Source: Mucilaginibacter sp. KACC 22063 (GTDB lineage Bacteria; Bacteroidota; Bacteroidia; Sphingobacteriales; Sphingobacteriaceae). From it: 64,000 nucleotides of DNA. Positions 18,918 through 28,732 of the stretch are shown piece by piece (positions within the stretch are counted from its first letter, which is position 1; each line of letters opens with the position of its first letter). The DNA lies in NCBI RefSeq assembly GCF_028736115.1, contig NZ_CP117877.1:2046001-2110000 (forward strand), given 5' to 3'. The notes beneath the pieces were generated by a model. The model did not search any database. It was given only the letters and a program-made list of their open reading frames with translations, and was not told where the DNA came from. Position numbers and translations under genes: made by a program.

Positions 18918-19600
18918 ATCGTATGGTCTAAAATACGAATTTATTGCCTTGATCCGACCGTTGTCGAAAACTACTTTAACTTTTTTAGTGCCGGTTGCGT
19001 TTTTTGTGATATGAAAAACATAGCAGCTCAGTCAGCATGTTCACGCTTGGCCGAACAAAGAAAAGGACCATAAAAGCCACGCTTAGCTGCATGTCCGATA
19101 CATAGATAACAAATCCGTGAATGTTCATGTATGGCTCAATTGCAAAAAAACGTTCGAACCTTGCAGCAAGATTAACCATTTTGCAAAACTTTTCAATGTT
19201 TTTCATCAGGCCGTTGTTATTTAAGGCTTTTTAGCCTTTATCCGGCGTTCTGTTGCCGTAAGAAGATGAAGGCAACCTGAGATTCGGCTTTGTATAAGGT
19301 AGTGTCTTTAAAGAAGACGCCGAATTGCAAATGCTTTCTAGGCGCGAGATTCGAGCTATCGAAAAGCAATATAGCAATGAATTACAGCTTGCTTACCAGC
19401 ATATGCCGAAAACTATGCTTGGCGACAGTCTTGACTATCGAATTGCAGAACCGGAGGTTCATCGGATAAGGGGTATTGTCGAATCGTGACTAAAGGCTTT
19501 TTCTATAGGTAATATTTTTCCTGTCATTTTTTAAATATACGAGAAAATCGAATCGTTTATTGCTAAAATAATTAGTATTTTTATTCATTTTAAAAAGATT
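18918..19600. other. Intergenic with one possible remnant ORF
   Basis: 19331-19489 (+) encodes 52 residues starting MLSRREIRAIEKQYSNELQL with protein-like composition, but a stop lies only 12 codons upstream and I do not recognise it. It may be the 3' remnant of a lost gene. Nothing else supported. Confidence 0.25.
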
Positions 19601-20209
19601 ATGTGCGGACATGTTGAGATAGGGGTGCAAAAGGATATTAAGATCATTACGCGTGATGGCGAATCATATAAGCCAAAGAATAATGGTGCGGGGAACCCGG
19701 GCAGTATTTTGCCCGGTGGTAACGGATGCGATGCCGGGGAAAGTGCAGCAATTCCGTTGGGGTTTGCTGACGTCGGATGATGATAAGATGCATAGTAAGA
19801 ATAAGCATGCACGGATCGAGTCTTTATTTACGGTGCCGCTTTGGCGGCAGGAAGTCGGACGCAGACATTGCGTGGTGTGGATACAGGCGTTTTTTGAATT
19901 TAATAAAGAACGGAATATTACTTACAAAATAGAGCGGCGGGACGGACAGCCTTTTATATCGCGGGATTATGGGATGTGTGGCTGGATATTAAGACGAACG
20001 TCCTGCTGCCTACTTTTGTAATGATCACGATGCGACCGAACCGGGCGATGGCAGAGATCCATGACCGGATGCCCGCTATTTTGGAGCGTGGTGATGTGAA
20101 GACATGGATCAATGGTGCTTACTCAGGGCCGGAGCGGGTGAACCATTTGCGAAGCAAACCATGTTTACCCGAATATTTGACGATCAGTGTGTATAAAGAC
20201 GATAATTAA
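19601..20209 (+). pseudogene. SRAP (YedK/HMCES-type) protein with two opposite frameshifts
   Basis: Starts MCGHVEIGVQ, with the catalytic Cys2 of SRAP proteins, which crosslink to abasic sites in single-stranded DNA. The frame shifts near 19715 (one extra base in TTGCCCGGTGGTA), continues as VVTDAMPGKVQQFRWGLL through the FFEF glutamate region, and shifts back near 19953 (one base missing in CCTTTTAT), after which YIAGLWDVWLDIK and the histidine motif EIHDRMPAIL follow. Restoring both bases gives about 200 residues, the family length. The two indels compensate and both lie in short homopolymers, so assembly error is a real alternative to decay. Confidence 0.8.
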
Positions 20210-20210
20210 T

Positions 20211-20242
20211 AAAAATTCCCGATCGGCTGATCGGGAATTTTT
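20211..20242. terminator. Bidirectional terminator
   Basis: AAAAATTCCCGATC / GATCGGGAATTTTT (20211-20224 and 20229-20242) forms a perfect 14-bp stem with loop GGCT, and has T runs in both directions. It separates the rightward SRAP gene from the leftward SnoaL gene. Confidence 0.85.
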
Positions 20243-20244
20243 AT

Positions 20245-20649
20245 TTAGGATATAGGTATGTTTTTTATATCTCTTAACACCGGGACCATATTCAAAGCTT
20301 CCCGGATCAGTTTGATCTTACCGTTCTCGGCAACTACCCGGCCCATATAATGCTGGGCATAGTCTTTACCGTTGGCGGCGATGGTCGCGGTGGCTTCGTA
20401 TTCCCCGAACGCCTGTTCGGGCGTATCGATATGGATCTGGATGTTTTTGAACCTGAAGCCAGGGAATGTTTTGGGCAGGTTCCCCAAAAAATTATACAGT
20501 ATTTCACGGCCTTCCCAGCGGGCGGGCAAACCAATGCTGGCCAGGTAAGGTAATTCAAATACAGCATCATCGGCGAATAGTTCGATCTGGAAGTCCGGGT
20601 TACCGATATTATTCAGGTAATCCAATAATAATTCTTTTGCAGTTTTCAT
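20245..20649 (-). CDS. NTF2/SnoaL-like protein
   Basis: 134 residues from ATG 20649 (MKTAKELLLDYLNNIG); the longer open frame upstream overlaps the SDR gene and is not used. The cone-shaped NTF2/SnoaL fold is indicated by the order helix (AKELLLDYLNNI), ELFADDAVFELPY, a middle WEGREILYNFLGNL, and final beta strands (YAQHYMGRVVAENGKI, IKLIREALN). Such proteins are small-molecule isomerases, hydrolases or binding partners; the substrate cannot be read. It follows the SDR gene by 10 bases on the same strand, so both are probably one operon of redox/detoxification type. Confidence 0.75.
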   Translation of the reverse strand: MKTAKELLLDYLNNIGNPDFQIELFADDAVFELPYLASIGLPARWEGREILYNFLGNLPKTFPGFRFKNIQIHIDTPEQAFGEYEATATIAANGKDYAQHYMGRVVAENGKIKLIREALNMVPVLRDIKNIPIS

Positions 20650-20659
20650 GGTAGTCAGA

Positions 20660-21517
20660 TTAAGCGGTGTATTTGGCCAGCCATTTCTCTTTGATGGCGG
20701 CACGGGTCTCGATGAACTCTTTGTCGGTTCCTTGTGCGATGGCGTCAAGTGGCATACGCAGTGGACGTGTGCCTTTGGGCATGTTGACCAATTCCAGGAT
20801 GCCATCGGCGATGGCTTGCGGGTTCATATCGAATTGCTTCATTTTGCCAAAGAGCGCTGTACCTAAAGCGTTGAAGCGTTCAGTTGCCGCAGTGCCATAT
20901 TCAGCAACGATCTCTGGTTTGTCGGCATGAACACCGGCTTTCGAGCCATTGTTCATCTCGGTCGGATAAACACCTGGCTGAATGCTGACGTTTTCGATAC
21001 CGAAATCAATCAATTCGCCCTGTGCACCTTCGGTAATGCTTTCCACGACAAATTTGGAAGCGAAATAAGGGATCATGAAAGGAAGCGTATGACCGCTGGC
21101 ACCCGAAGTAATATTGATGATTAAACCGTTCTTTTCCTTTCGCATGGCAGGAAGTACGGCCTGGTACGTACGCAAAACCCCATATACGTTGACCTCGAAC
21201 ATATTTCTGAACTGTTCTATTGTATAACCTTCCAGCAAGCCGAAACCTCTGACAGCGGCATTGTTGACCAGTACATCTATCTTCCCGTATTTGGTGAGCA
21301 CTTGTTCAATGGCTTGTTTAACGGAGTCATCGCTGGTGATATCGATCTCTACGACTTCGATGTTGGGTATGCTGTTTAATTCCTGTGCGACAGCAGCGTT
21401 TTTAGTATTGACGTTGCGCATACCCGCGATAACAGAGTGGCCTGCGTTGGCTAAAGTAATAGCGGTTAATTTTCCAAAGCCTGTGCTCGTTCCGGTGATA
21501 AAAATTGTTTTTGACAT
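20660..21517 (-). CDS. Short-chain dehydrogenase/reductase
   Basis: 285 residues from ATG 21517 (MSKTIFITGTSTGFGKLTAI). The NAD(P)-binding motif TGTSTGFG, the NNAAVRG variant of the NNAG motif, the catalytic Ser region (NITSGASG) and YFASK (Y-x-x-x-K) are all in classical SDR order, so the enzyme should be active. The substrate is unknown; this is a classical SDR lying before a SnoaL-like gene, with the Crp/Fnr regulator divergent-proximal upstream on the same strand (111-base gap). Confidence 0.85.
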   Translation of the reverse strand: MSKTIFITGTSTGFGKLTAITLANAGHSVIAGMRNVNTKNAAVAQELNSIPNIEVVEIDITSDDSVKQAIEQVLTKYGKIDVLVNNAAVRGFGLLEGYTIEQFRNMFEVNVYGVLRTYQAVLPAMRKEKNGLIINITSGASGHTLPFMIPYFASKFVVESITEGAQGELIDFGIENVSIQPGVYPTEMNNGSKAGVHADKPEIVAEYGTAATERFNALGTALFGKMKQFDMNPQAIADGILELVNMPKGTRPLRMPLDAIAQGTDKEFIETRAAIKEKWLAKYTA

Positions 21518-21628
21518 GGTTTCTATTTTTTTATGTTTTGTAAATGTTTCGTTTGAACAATACAAAGGTGCGGTACAAGCAGAACATGCACATTGACATA
21601 AAATAAGAAAACAGTTGATCTATATCAA

Positions 21629-22213
21629 TCAGGACCTGTTTCGGGCGGTCTGAGTACGGATGCGGCTGAGCGTTTCAGGTGTCATACCCAGGTAGGAGGC
21701 GATCATGCTTTGAGGGATGCGTAAAGCGAAATCCGGATACTTTTTGACGAAGCTGACGTACTTCTCTTCGGCCGTTTGACTAAGTGTGGCGTTGATACGG
21801 CTTTGTTGGGTAACAAAGCTTTTATTAAGAATGCTATCGATCATTTGCCTAAAGGTCGGGATGGTTTGGCAGAGCATTTCAAAATTGGCATTAGTGAATA
21901 GCACGAGCTCGCTATCTTCGATGGCATCAATGTTAAAGCGGGTTGGTTCGCCGGACAATAGACTTTCGCGTTCTCCTGCCCACCAGTTCTCGATACTGAA
22001 GCCGATGATATGCTCAATGCCCTTTTCGTCGACGGAATAAGTGCGCAAGCAGCCAACCGTCACAAAGGCATGATATTTCCAAACATCACCTTCCTGCAAC
22101 AGGTACTGGCGCTTGCGGATCTTTTTGATGACAGCGACCGAACGGACCTGCTCTTTTTCGGCTTCAGTTAGCTTAACCCGGCTATCAATATATCGTTGGA
22201 AAGTTTCATACAT
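21629..22213 (-). CDS. Crp/Fnr-type transcriptional regulator
   Basis: 194 residues: an N-terminal cyclic-nucleotide-binding-type beta roll (RQYLLQEGDVWKYHAFVTVG) and a C-terminal winged helix region (IPQSMIASYLGMTPETLSRI) with the recognition helix. It is the usual length of Bacteroidota Crp-like regulators, which generally lack Fe-S cysteines; none are arranged for a cluster here. It is transcribed divergently from the epimerase/dehydratase gene at 22291 (77-base gap) and upstream of the SDR gene, so it may control both. The ligand is not predictable. Confidence 0.85.
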   Translation of the reverse strand: MYETFQRYIDSRVKLTEAEKEQVRSVAVIKKIRKRQYLLQEGDVWKYHAFVTVGCLRTYSVDEKGIEHIIGFSIENWWAGERESLLSGEPTRFNIDAIEDSELVLFTNANFEMLCQTIPTFRQMIDSILNKSFVTQQSRINATLSQTAEEKYVSFVKKYPDFALRIPQSMIASYLGMTPETLSRIRTQTARNRS

Positions 22214-22290
22214 CGCACCGCTAAGATAAGAAAATCAAAATTGGACCTTTCAACAAAACAGGATCGTGATTTCCTTCTGACCTTTGGATC

Positions 22291-23319
22291 ATGAAAGCTA
22301 TCAAAAACATCAAAGTATTGGTAACCGGCGGTAGTGGTTTTGTTGGTATCCATGCCATCCGGCAGTTGTTGGAACAGGATTATCAGGTAAAAACTACGGT
22401 TCGCTCGCTCAGCCGGAAAACGGAAATTCTACAGATGCTGCCCGCTTCCGCTCAATTGGAGCTCATCGAAGCCGACCTGACCAAAGATGACAATTGGGAT
22501 GAGGCGGTCAAAGGTTGTACTTATGTGTTGCATATCGCTTCGCCCATCTTTTTAGCCTTGCCCAAGGATGAAAACGAAATGATCCGCCCCGCTGTGGACG
22601 GAACGCTGCGGGTATTAAAGGCCGCCCGCGATGCAGGTGTAAAACGCGTGGTCATGACCTCCAACTTTGGCGCGGTCGGTTACAGCCATAAGGACCCGCA
22701 AACACCGATCACCGAAAAGGAATGGACCGATCCGAATGAGAAAGGATTATCTTCCTATAATAAGTCAAAGGTAATGGCGGAACGTGCGGCCTGGGATTTT
22801 ATCAAGCGCGAAGGTGGGGATTTGGAATTAAGCGTGATCAATCCGGTGGGGATATTTGGGCCCGCGCTTGGACCGGACATGTCCAGTGGTTTTGAATTGG
22901 TCAGGGGCTTGATCGACGGCTCGATGAAAGCGATCCCTAAACTCCAGTTAAACATCATTGATGTAAGAGATGTAGCCGATCTGCATATCCGCGCCATGAC
23001 CAGTCCCGATGCCGCAGGCGAACGTTTCCTGGCTTTAGCCGGAGGTAAGATATCTTTACCGGAGATTGCGGCATTGCTGCAAACTAAAATGCCCGCTATC
23101 TCCTCAAAAATATCGAAGCGCGTTTTACCGGACTGGTTAGTACGTATCGCCGGTTTGTTCAACCCTAAAGCCAAAGCGATCGGCTCGATGCTCAGGGCCA
23201 GCCGTAATGTGAGCAATGAGAAGGCACGCCGGATTTTGAATTGGGAGCCGATCGCGACCAACGAAGAAGCTATTTTGCTCAGCGTGGAAAGTATGCTTAA
23301 ATTTGGTCATATCAAATGA
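22291..23319 (+). CDS. Extended SDR, dihydroflavonol-4-reductase-like
   Basis: 342 residues. The N-terminal Rossmann motif VTGGSGFVGIHA (TGxxGxxG) and the catalytic YNKSK (Y-x-x-x-K) at about 155-159 mark an NAD(P)H-dependent extended SDR of the DFR/aldehyde-reductase group; the PDMSSGFELVRGLIDGSMK segment is the substrate-side region. It probably reduces small aldehydes or ketones. The stop overlaps the start of the AraC regulator by four bases (ATGA), so the two are translationally coupled. Confidence 0.85.
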   Translation: MKAIKNIKVLVTGGSGFVGIHAIRQLLEQDYQVKTTVRSLSRKTEILQMLPASAQLELIEADLTKDDNWDEAVKGCTYVLHIASPIFLALPKDENEMIRPAVDGTLRVLKAARDAGVKRVVMTSNFGAVGYSHKDPQTPITEKEWTDPNEKGLSSYNKSKVMAERAAWDFIKREGGDLELSVINPVGIFGPALGPDMSSGFELVRGLIDGSMKAIPKLQLNIIDVRDVADLHIRAMTSPDAAGERFLALAGGKISLPEIAALLQTKMPAISSKISKRVLPDWLVRIAGLFNPKAKAIGSMLRASRNVSNEKARRILNWEPIATNEEAILLSVESMLKFGHIK

Positions 23320-24122
23320 AAGTTACGGAGTTAAAGTCCTGTTATATCGGTCCGGAAATATCTCCGGAACAGTTCATCGCTGAGCATTTTTTTCTTTACA
23401 TCGTTAAAGGAAGAATACATGGTTATGATGGGCAAACTACCGCTACACTTGGTGCAGGGCAGTACGCGCTGGTACGTAAAAATCATTTGGCACGGTATAA
23501 CAAAGAGCGTACCGACGGCGAGTTTGAAAAGATCGTGATCATATTTGACGAAGCTTTTTTGAAAAGTATCCCGCAGCAATTACCGGAACCGGAACCGGCC
23601 AGCTTGGGTACTGCCTTTATCCCTTTGGCTTACAACGAAAGTATACCTCGATTTATGCAAAGCCTTCAACCATATTATGATGGTTTCGGTAAAATAGCGG
23701 CGGCGGTAGCTGATGAAAAGCGCGGGGAATTGCTCAATATTTTACTTGATAACTGGCTCGAACTTCGGTCGGTTTTGTGGGATTTTAGTAAACCGGATAA
23801 GATCGATCTGGAAGCTTTTATGCAGCGCAATTATAAGTTCAATGCCAGTATCGAACGTTTTGCTTACCTGACCGGTCGTAGCCGTTCTGCTTTTAAAAGA
23901 GACTTTAAGGATCTTTTCCAAGAAACCCCCAACCGCTGGCTAACCCGCAAACGGCTTCAGGAAGCTTACTTCCTGATCACCAAAAAGCAGCAAAAACCCA
24001 ATGCTTTTTATCTCGACCTTGGATTTGAGGATTTGTCCCACTTTTCTTTTGCCTTTAAAAAAGCTTTTGGACAAACACCTACTGAGCTTTGGAAACAAAG
24101 CGCAACTTATTCCATCAGTTAA
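23316..24122 (+). CDS. AraC-family transcriptional regulator
   Basis: 268 residues. The N-terminal half is a cupin-like sensing domain (YIVKGRIHGYDGQTTATLGA, where AGQYALVRKNH continues); the C-terminal 100 residues carry two helix-turn-helix units (SIERFAYLTGRSRSAFKRDF, then LDLGFEDLSHFSFAFKKAFG with the end QTPTELW) typical of AraC/XylS. It is coupled by ATGA overlap to the reductase gene and probably autoregulates the pair in response to its substrate. Confidence 0.88.
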   Translation: MKVTELKSCYIGPEISPEQFIAEHFFLYIVKGRIHGYDGQTTATLGAGQYALVRKNHLARYNKERTDGEFEKIVIIFDEAFLKSIPQQLPEPEPASLGTAFIPLAYNESIPRFMQSLQPYYDGFGKIAAAVADEKRGELLNILLDNWLELRSVLWDFSKPDKIDLEAFMQRNYKFNASIERFAYLTGRSRSAFKRDFKDLFQETPNRWLTRKRLQEAYFLITKKQQKPNAFYLDLGFEDLSHFSFAFKKAFGQTPTELWKQSATYSIS

Positions 24123-24360
24123 AATTCGCCCGGAATTCTAGGGGCGACATCCTGGGTTTGTTTGTTACCTCCGGCTCCCGACCCGGCAATAGTTTATTGC
24201 CTACGGCCAGCGAAAAGGAATTGACTTTCCAAGGTTTGGCGGGTAAACCGACATTGCTATAAACGCCGTTGGTTTTCAGCGTTGCCAGGTAAGGGTTCAG
24301 GTCGCTGTTGCTGGCTACAGTATCCAATACAAAGTCGAAACTTTTAAAAGCGGCTTTCAT
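24115..24360 (-). pseudogene. Fragment of a zinc-type alcohol dehydrogenase
   Basis: About 55 residues (FDFVLDTVASNSDLNPYLAT then NGVYSNVGLPAKPW) match the coenzyme-domain region of zinc-dependent (NAD(P)) alcohol dehydrogenases of the cinnamyl-alcohol/AdhA group. Both ends are missing: there are no zinc-ligand cysteines, and after NKLLPG the translation departs from the family. It overlaps the AraC stop by eight bases. A deletion remnant. Confidence 0.65.
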
Positions 24361-24749
24361 TTGCGTTTCATCTTTTTAAACTTTCCAACGTTCACCGCCT
24401 TTTTCAAGGCAACGTCATCTATAGTTGGTCGATATGCAATTTAGAACAAACCCTTTTACCTTTTCGTTCAACGATAAGAAAGGGAGTAATCAAAATGGTT
24501 TCCAACTGACTCCGATACCATATGTTTGACCTTTATCGTCAGGGTTAAATCAGAGCGTCCAATTTTAAGGTAGCTCTTTTTATGGGCAAACTAAGTTTAC
24601 AAGGAAAGACAATGTGGTAATTAACAGGCTTATGCAATATAATGGCTATCATGATCAGATTAAATGGGTAAATTTTGAATCAATGGTATTTAGCCCAGAT
24701 AAGTACGTCGTCGGGCTGCTGCCGACGACGCAGGTTCGCCCGGATAATT

Positions 24750-24905
24750 CTATTCAATTGATCCCCAATTTGCCTCAAATGGTCCTTTTGCGATGGGGAT
24801 TTGCAGTTGTACTTCCGGGAAAGTCTTATTATCATCCATTTGGACACTGTTCATCGGAAGTTTAGCAGGAATTACCGGAATCGGCTGATGTTTTGAACTG
24901 ATGTT
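24750..24905 (-). pseudogene. N-terminal fragment, possibly of a GH29 fucosidase
   Basis: Reading leftward, about 51 codons are open (QPIPVIPAKLPMNSVQMDDN, later PIAKGPFEANWGSIE) to a TAG at 24750-24752. The segment VPIAKGPF-x-x-x-W-x-S-x-E is reminiscent of the lead-in to the catalytic barrel of GH29 alpha-L-fucosidases, and a GH29 gene lies 1 kb away. There is no signal peptide or catalytic domain. I rate the identity as tentative. Confidence 0.35.
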
Positions 24906-25386
24906 TTTTTTTATTTGTTAACCGTAACTATTTGCCGTCACAAGGCATGATAATAAATTAAGAGTAGCGGTGCTTTTCATAGCCGTGTGAAATATATTTG
25001 ATCTATTGGTTGGTTCAAAGCTAAAATGCGGATCTGTAAAATAATTGTCGTAAACAGACATTTATTTGTCTTGGTGGGTAATGAGTAACCGATGGAAAAG
25101 AAAAGGTAACAAAAACCATTCATTTATACAAAACATCTTGAGAAATTTTCATATCAGTACGTAAAAAATCGATCAAATAGAAAGCAGGAAGTCTGATAGT
25201 AATGCAAAGATGTCTGTTTAGGTCAAGTCGTTTAAGCTTTATCTTAATAAATTTGAAATGCCAATATCTTATTAGTCAGCGGGACTAATCATTGTAAACC
25301 AAGCTTTAATGATTTTACCTATAAATATCCAATACAACAGTTTCATTCACATTATTTTAACAATTAATAGCATAGCTTAAATCAAC
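24906..25386. other. Intergenic upstream of the mutarotase, nothing identified
   Basis: AT-rich; no supportable ORF. It should contain the promoter of the mutarotase-fucosidase operon. Confidence 0.35.
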
Positions 25387-25746
25387 ATGAAAAGGTACTG
25401 CTTTGCCCTCGATCTAAAAGATGATCAAGAAGTAATAAACCGTTATGAATACTGGCACAGGCCAGAAAACTCTTGGCCAGAAGTCAGCCGAAGCTTTATA
25501 GATTCGAAAATTATTGAAATGCAAATTTATAGAACAGGTAACAGATTATTTATGATTATGGATACCGCTGACGATTTTTCTTTAGAGTCTAAAGCGAAAA
25601 TGGACGCGGCTAATCCGAGAGTTCAGGAATGGGAATTGTTGATGGAACAATTTCAACAGCCCCTGCCATGGGCTAAAAAAGAAGAAAAATGGGTGCAGGC
25701 CGCCCATATTTTTTCTTTTACCCATGAATTAAACGCATCGCTTTAG
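25387..25746 (+). CDS. L-rhamnose/L-fucose mutarotase-family protein
   Basis: 119 residues, the family length. MKRYCFALDLKDDQEVINRY, the EYWHRPENSWPEV block and the MIMDT segment match the RhaM/DUF718 ferredoxin-like alpha+beta fold; the N-terminal Tyr/His/Trp pattern (Y4, H20, W25) fits the sugar-binding residues of the family. It interconverts alpha and beta anomers of 6-deoxyhexoses. It is 56 bases upstream of the GH29 gene and would supply the correct anomer of the released fucose. Confidence 0.85.
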   Translation: MKRYCFALDLKDDQEVINRYEYWHRPENSWPEVSRSFIDSKIIEMQIYRTGNRLFMIMDTADDFSLESKAKMDAANPRVQEWELLMEQFQQPLPWAKKEEKWVQAAHIFSFTHELNASL

Positions 25747-25802
25747 TTGTGTTGATGGCCACATTGCTATTGTTATCGTAAAATCCTTTCGACGAAATAA
25801 AA

Positions 25803-27884
25803 ATGATGAAAATCAAATTTTTAATACTGACATTATCTGCACTTTACCTCGCTACCAAATCCCTTGCACAAGTAAATGCACCGCATCCGGTTAAACCCCT
25901 GCCCAGTGAAAATCAGATGCGCTGGCAGGAAATGGAATATTATGCTTTTTTGCACTTTTCTACTAACACCTTTACCGACCAGGAATGGGGTTCGGGCGCA
26001 GATGATCCGAAAATCTTTAATCCTACCAATCTGGATTGCAGGCAATGGGCTCGCGTATGCAAGGAAGCAGGAATGAAAGGAATTATACTGACTGCAAAAC
26101 ACCATTCCGGCTTTTGTTTGTGGCCATCAAAATATACAGCTTATTCGGTGAAAAATTCACCTTGGAAAAACGGCAAAGGAGATATTGTCGGCGATCTGGC
26201 CAAAGCGTGTAAAGAGTATGGGCTTAAATTAGGTATTTATTTATCTCCCTGGGACAGAAACAGTGCCTTGTACGGGCGACCTGAATATATTACCTATTTC
26301 AGGAATCAATTAAAGGAATTGTTAACGAATTACGGTGATATATTTGAAATATGGTTCGACGGTGCCAATGGTGGGTCAGGCTATTACGGTGGCGCAAATG
26401 AAACACGTAAAATTGACGCTAAGACCTACTATGACTGGCAAAACACTTATAAGCTAATTCGTGCATTGCAACCTAAAATTGTTATCTGGAATGATGGCGG
26501 CGATCGCGCTGATTTGAGGTGGGTTGGCACCGAATCAGGTTATGTCGGCGAAACTAACTGGAGCCTGCTCAATTCAACGGGGGATGTACCTGAACATATG
26601 CTACGTTATGGAGTAGAAAATGGCAATGCTTGGGTGCCAGGCGAAGTGAATACTTCAATCAGGCCGGGATGGTTTTATCACAAAAATGAAGACAATCGTG
26701 TCAAAAGCTTATCTGACCTGGTAGACACTTATTATAACTCCATCGGCAGAAATGCGACGCTTTTGTTAAATTTCCCTATCGATACGAGAGGGCTAATCCA
26801 TGAAAATGACGCACTCAATAGTGCTTTGTTCGCGAAGACCATCAAAAACGCATTTGCTAACAACCTTGCCAGGCAGGCGAAAGTGACCGGATCTAACGTT
26901 CGCGGCAAAAGTACGATGTATGCAGCTTCAAACGTGGTCGATCTGAATAAGAATAGTTACTGGACGACCGATGATGGTGTGATCAATGCAAGTCTGTCCC
27001 TAATATTTAAGAATCCTGTTCTGATCAATAACTTCTTGGTTCAGGAATATATCAGACTTGGCCAACGTGTAAAAAGATTCAAGGTCGAGGCTATGATCGA
27101 CGGATCTTGGAAGGAGATTCTTCAGCAAACCACCATAGGTTATAAACGGATCCTCCGGTTTCCAACCATACGTACCCAGGAGCTCAGATTCACCGTCCTG
27201 GACGCCAAAGACATTCCCTTGATTTCCAATATCGGAATATTTTATGTAGCTGATCTGCCAACTGTTCCAAAGATCAAAAGGAACAAAAATGGGCTTGTAT
27301 CGGTGACAGGGAATGACGGGCAAACAATTTATTATACTACAGACGGTAGTAACCCAACGGCGGCTTCCACAAAGTACAACGGCCCGTTTCAAACAGATGG
27401 TAAAGTCATTGTTAAGGCAGCTGGCTTCGATAACGGTTTAAAACAACTTGGCCCAGTAGGAGAACAGGATTTTGATATATCACATAAAGATTGGCAGGTG
27501 ATCGGGGTCAATGATCACCTGGTGAACGCTGTTATTGACGAAGATGCTGCTACCTCCTGGTCCCAACCAGAGTAAGTAAAAATCCCTTCAGAAATTGTAA
27601 TTGACCTTGGAAATACTGAAAAGCTTACTGGATTTAAATATTTACCTAAACAAGGCACCGATGCGGGGTTGATAAACCGTTATCAGTTCTATGTTTCTAG
27701 GGACAACCATGATTGGAAGCTGGTTAGCGAAGGCGAATTTTCCAACATTCAAAATAATCCGGTTTGGCAGACCAAAAAGTTTCCAAGGGAGCAAGCCCGT
27801 TTTATAAAGTTACGTGCGTTGGGAAACACCAAAAACAATGATAGCGCTGGTTATGCAGAGATTGATGTTATTACAAGTCAGTAG
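25803..27884 (+). pseudogene. GH29 alpha-L-fucosidase with in-frame stop before its F5/8 domain end
   Basis: A signal peptide (FLILTLSALYLATKSLAQ) precedes a GH29 barrel: FLHFSTNTFTDQEWGSG, ILTAKHHSGFCLWPS (HHSGF motif) and the nucleophile IWFDGANG (Asp186). Residues about 350-480 form one discoidin-type domain, followed by a chitobiase-like segment (TIYYTTDGSNPTAAST) and the start of a second F5/8 type C domain. TAA at 27573-27575 (codon 591) interrupts it. The same frame continues for 102 codons (IPSEIVIDLGNTEKLTGFKY) to a stop at 27882-27884. The catalytic part is intact, so a truncated but active enzyme is possible. Confidence 0.85.
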
Positions 27885-27967
27885 TTTTTACCTGGCACCG
27901 GGATGCAAGATAAGAAGTGGATCATGTTAATATTAAATTTCGCCAGGAAGCAAATTGAGAATTAAAG

Positions 27968-28198
27968 ATGAATTTCTATATAAGACCTATTGCTAAAGTA
28001 CTGTATTTTTCGGGCTGTTTAATGCTGCTCGTAGTCTCCCAGCAGGTATCAGCACAAAATAAAGCGCTGACCTTATCTGAAAGATCTAAGGAAAACTTTG
28101 ATGCAAGCTGGCAATTTCATAAAGGTGATATCGCTATCAAGAGGGCTGTAAAAGCAGGTATGCAAGGTGGGTTAGCTGATGCCAATGTTCAATTGCAC
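27968..28198 (+). pseudogene. N-terminal stub of a GH2 beta-galactosidase-like protein
   Basis: A signal peptide (YFSGCLMLLVVSQQVSAQ) is followed by SERSKENFDASWQFHKGD, the usual start of a secreted GH2 glycoside hydrolase. Homology ends at about 28198, where the sequence switches in mid-codon to the C-terminus of a DUF932 gene. The remaining more than 700 residues of the enzyme are absent downstream. The stub was therefore cut by a mobile-element segment or by a deletion joining the two. Confidence 0.7.
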
Positions 28199-28376
28199 TT
28201 TGTTTGGCGCCTATAACAGTATCACGGGCTATTTTCAAAACGTTCGCAACTTCAAAGACGAGGAAAGCAAGTTCAAAAGCATCATGTATGGTGCTGGCCT
28301 GCAAAGGGGGCAGAACGCCTTTGACCTTTGTACTGACTTCGCCAAGAACGGCACCGATGCCCTGATACTCAATTAA
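28199..28376 (+). pseudogene. DUF932 C-terminal remnant
   Basis: LFGAYNSITGYFQNVRNFKD and the ending AFDLCTDFAKNGTDALILN align with the last 57 residues of the intact DUF932 protein (1953-3014), without its first 300 residues. Only the 3' end was retained. Confidence 0.75.
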
Positions 28377-28380
28377 TGGC

Positions 28381-28407
28381 AGTATGGCGGGCAAGCTCCG
28401 CCATACT
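28381..28407 (+). other. 10-bp hairpin after the DUF932 remnant
   Basis: AGTATGGCGG (28381-28390), loop GCAAGCT, CCGCCATACT (28398-28407). It has the same position as the hairpin at 3024-3038 but an unrelated stem sequence; it stays perfect although the surrounding genes are decayed. Confidence 0.55.
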
Positions 28408-28609
28408 TAGATTTTAATAGTTATGAAAGATTTAACGATCTGCTATGAATATGATTTTGCTCTTACCGTCCGAAAGAAAACGGCAAGCTGTATAAAATCA
28501 TCATATCACCCGGATAGGTATCACATTTAGTACGGCCTTATTTCATGCTTATAGCATCTGAAAAAACGTAAGTGTGAAATACTGGCAATCAATCATGTGA
28601 GAGTCAAAA

Positions 28610-28727
28610 CATTGCCTTTGCTTTTGATAAGGAAGGCAATTCTATAAAGGCCAGCTTAGCCGAATACTCCCCCGTAGTTCCTGATGATTTTGATAAGGAA
28701 CTAAATAGGTTACCTAAAAAACACTAA
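28610..28727 (+). pseudogene. C-terminal fragment of an element gene
   Basis: An open frame IAFAFDKEGNSIKASLAEYS followed by VVPDDFDKELNRLPKKH ends at a TAA just before the next remnant. It is protein-like but unrecognised, and it replaces the 84-aa gene that sits here in copy A. Confidence 0.35.
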
Positions 28728-28732
28728 AATGA

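Noticed and set aside
18985..19206. Leftward 73-aa ORF near the CHASE2 gene
   Set aside because: No ribosome-binding context, no motif, and composition not protein-like; unsupported.
24614..24865. Rightward 83-aa ORF
   Set aside because: It is antisense to a more protein-like leftward fragment (24750-24905) that resembles a GH29 lead-in.
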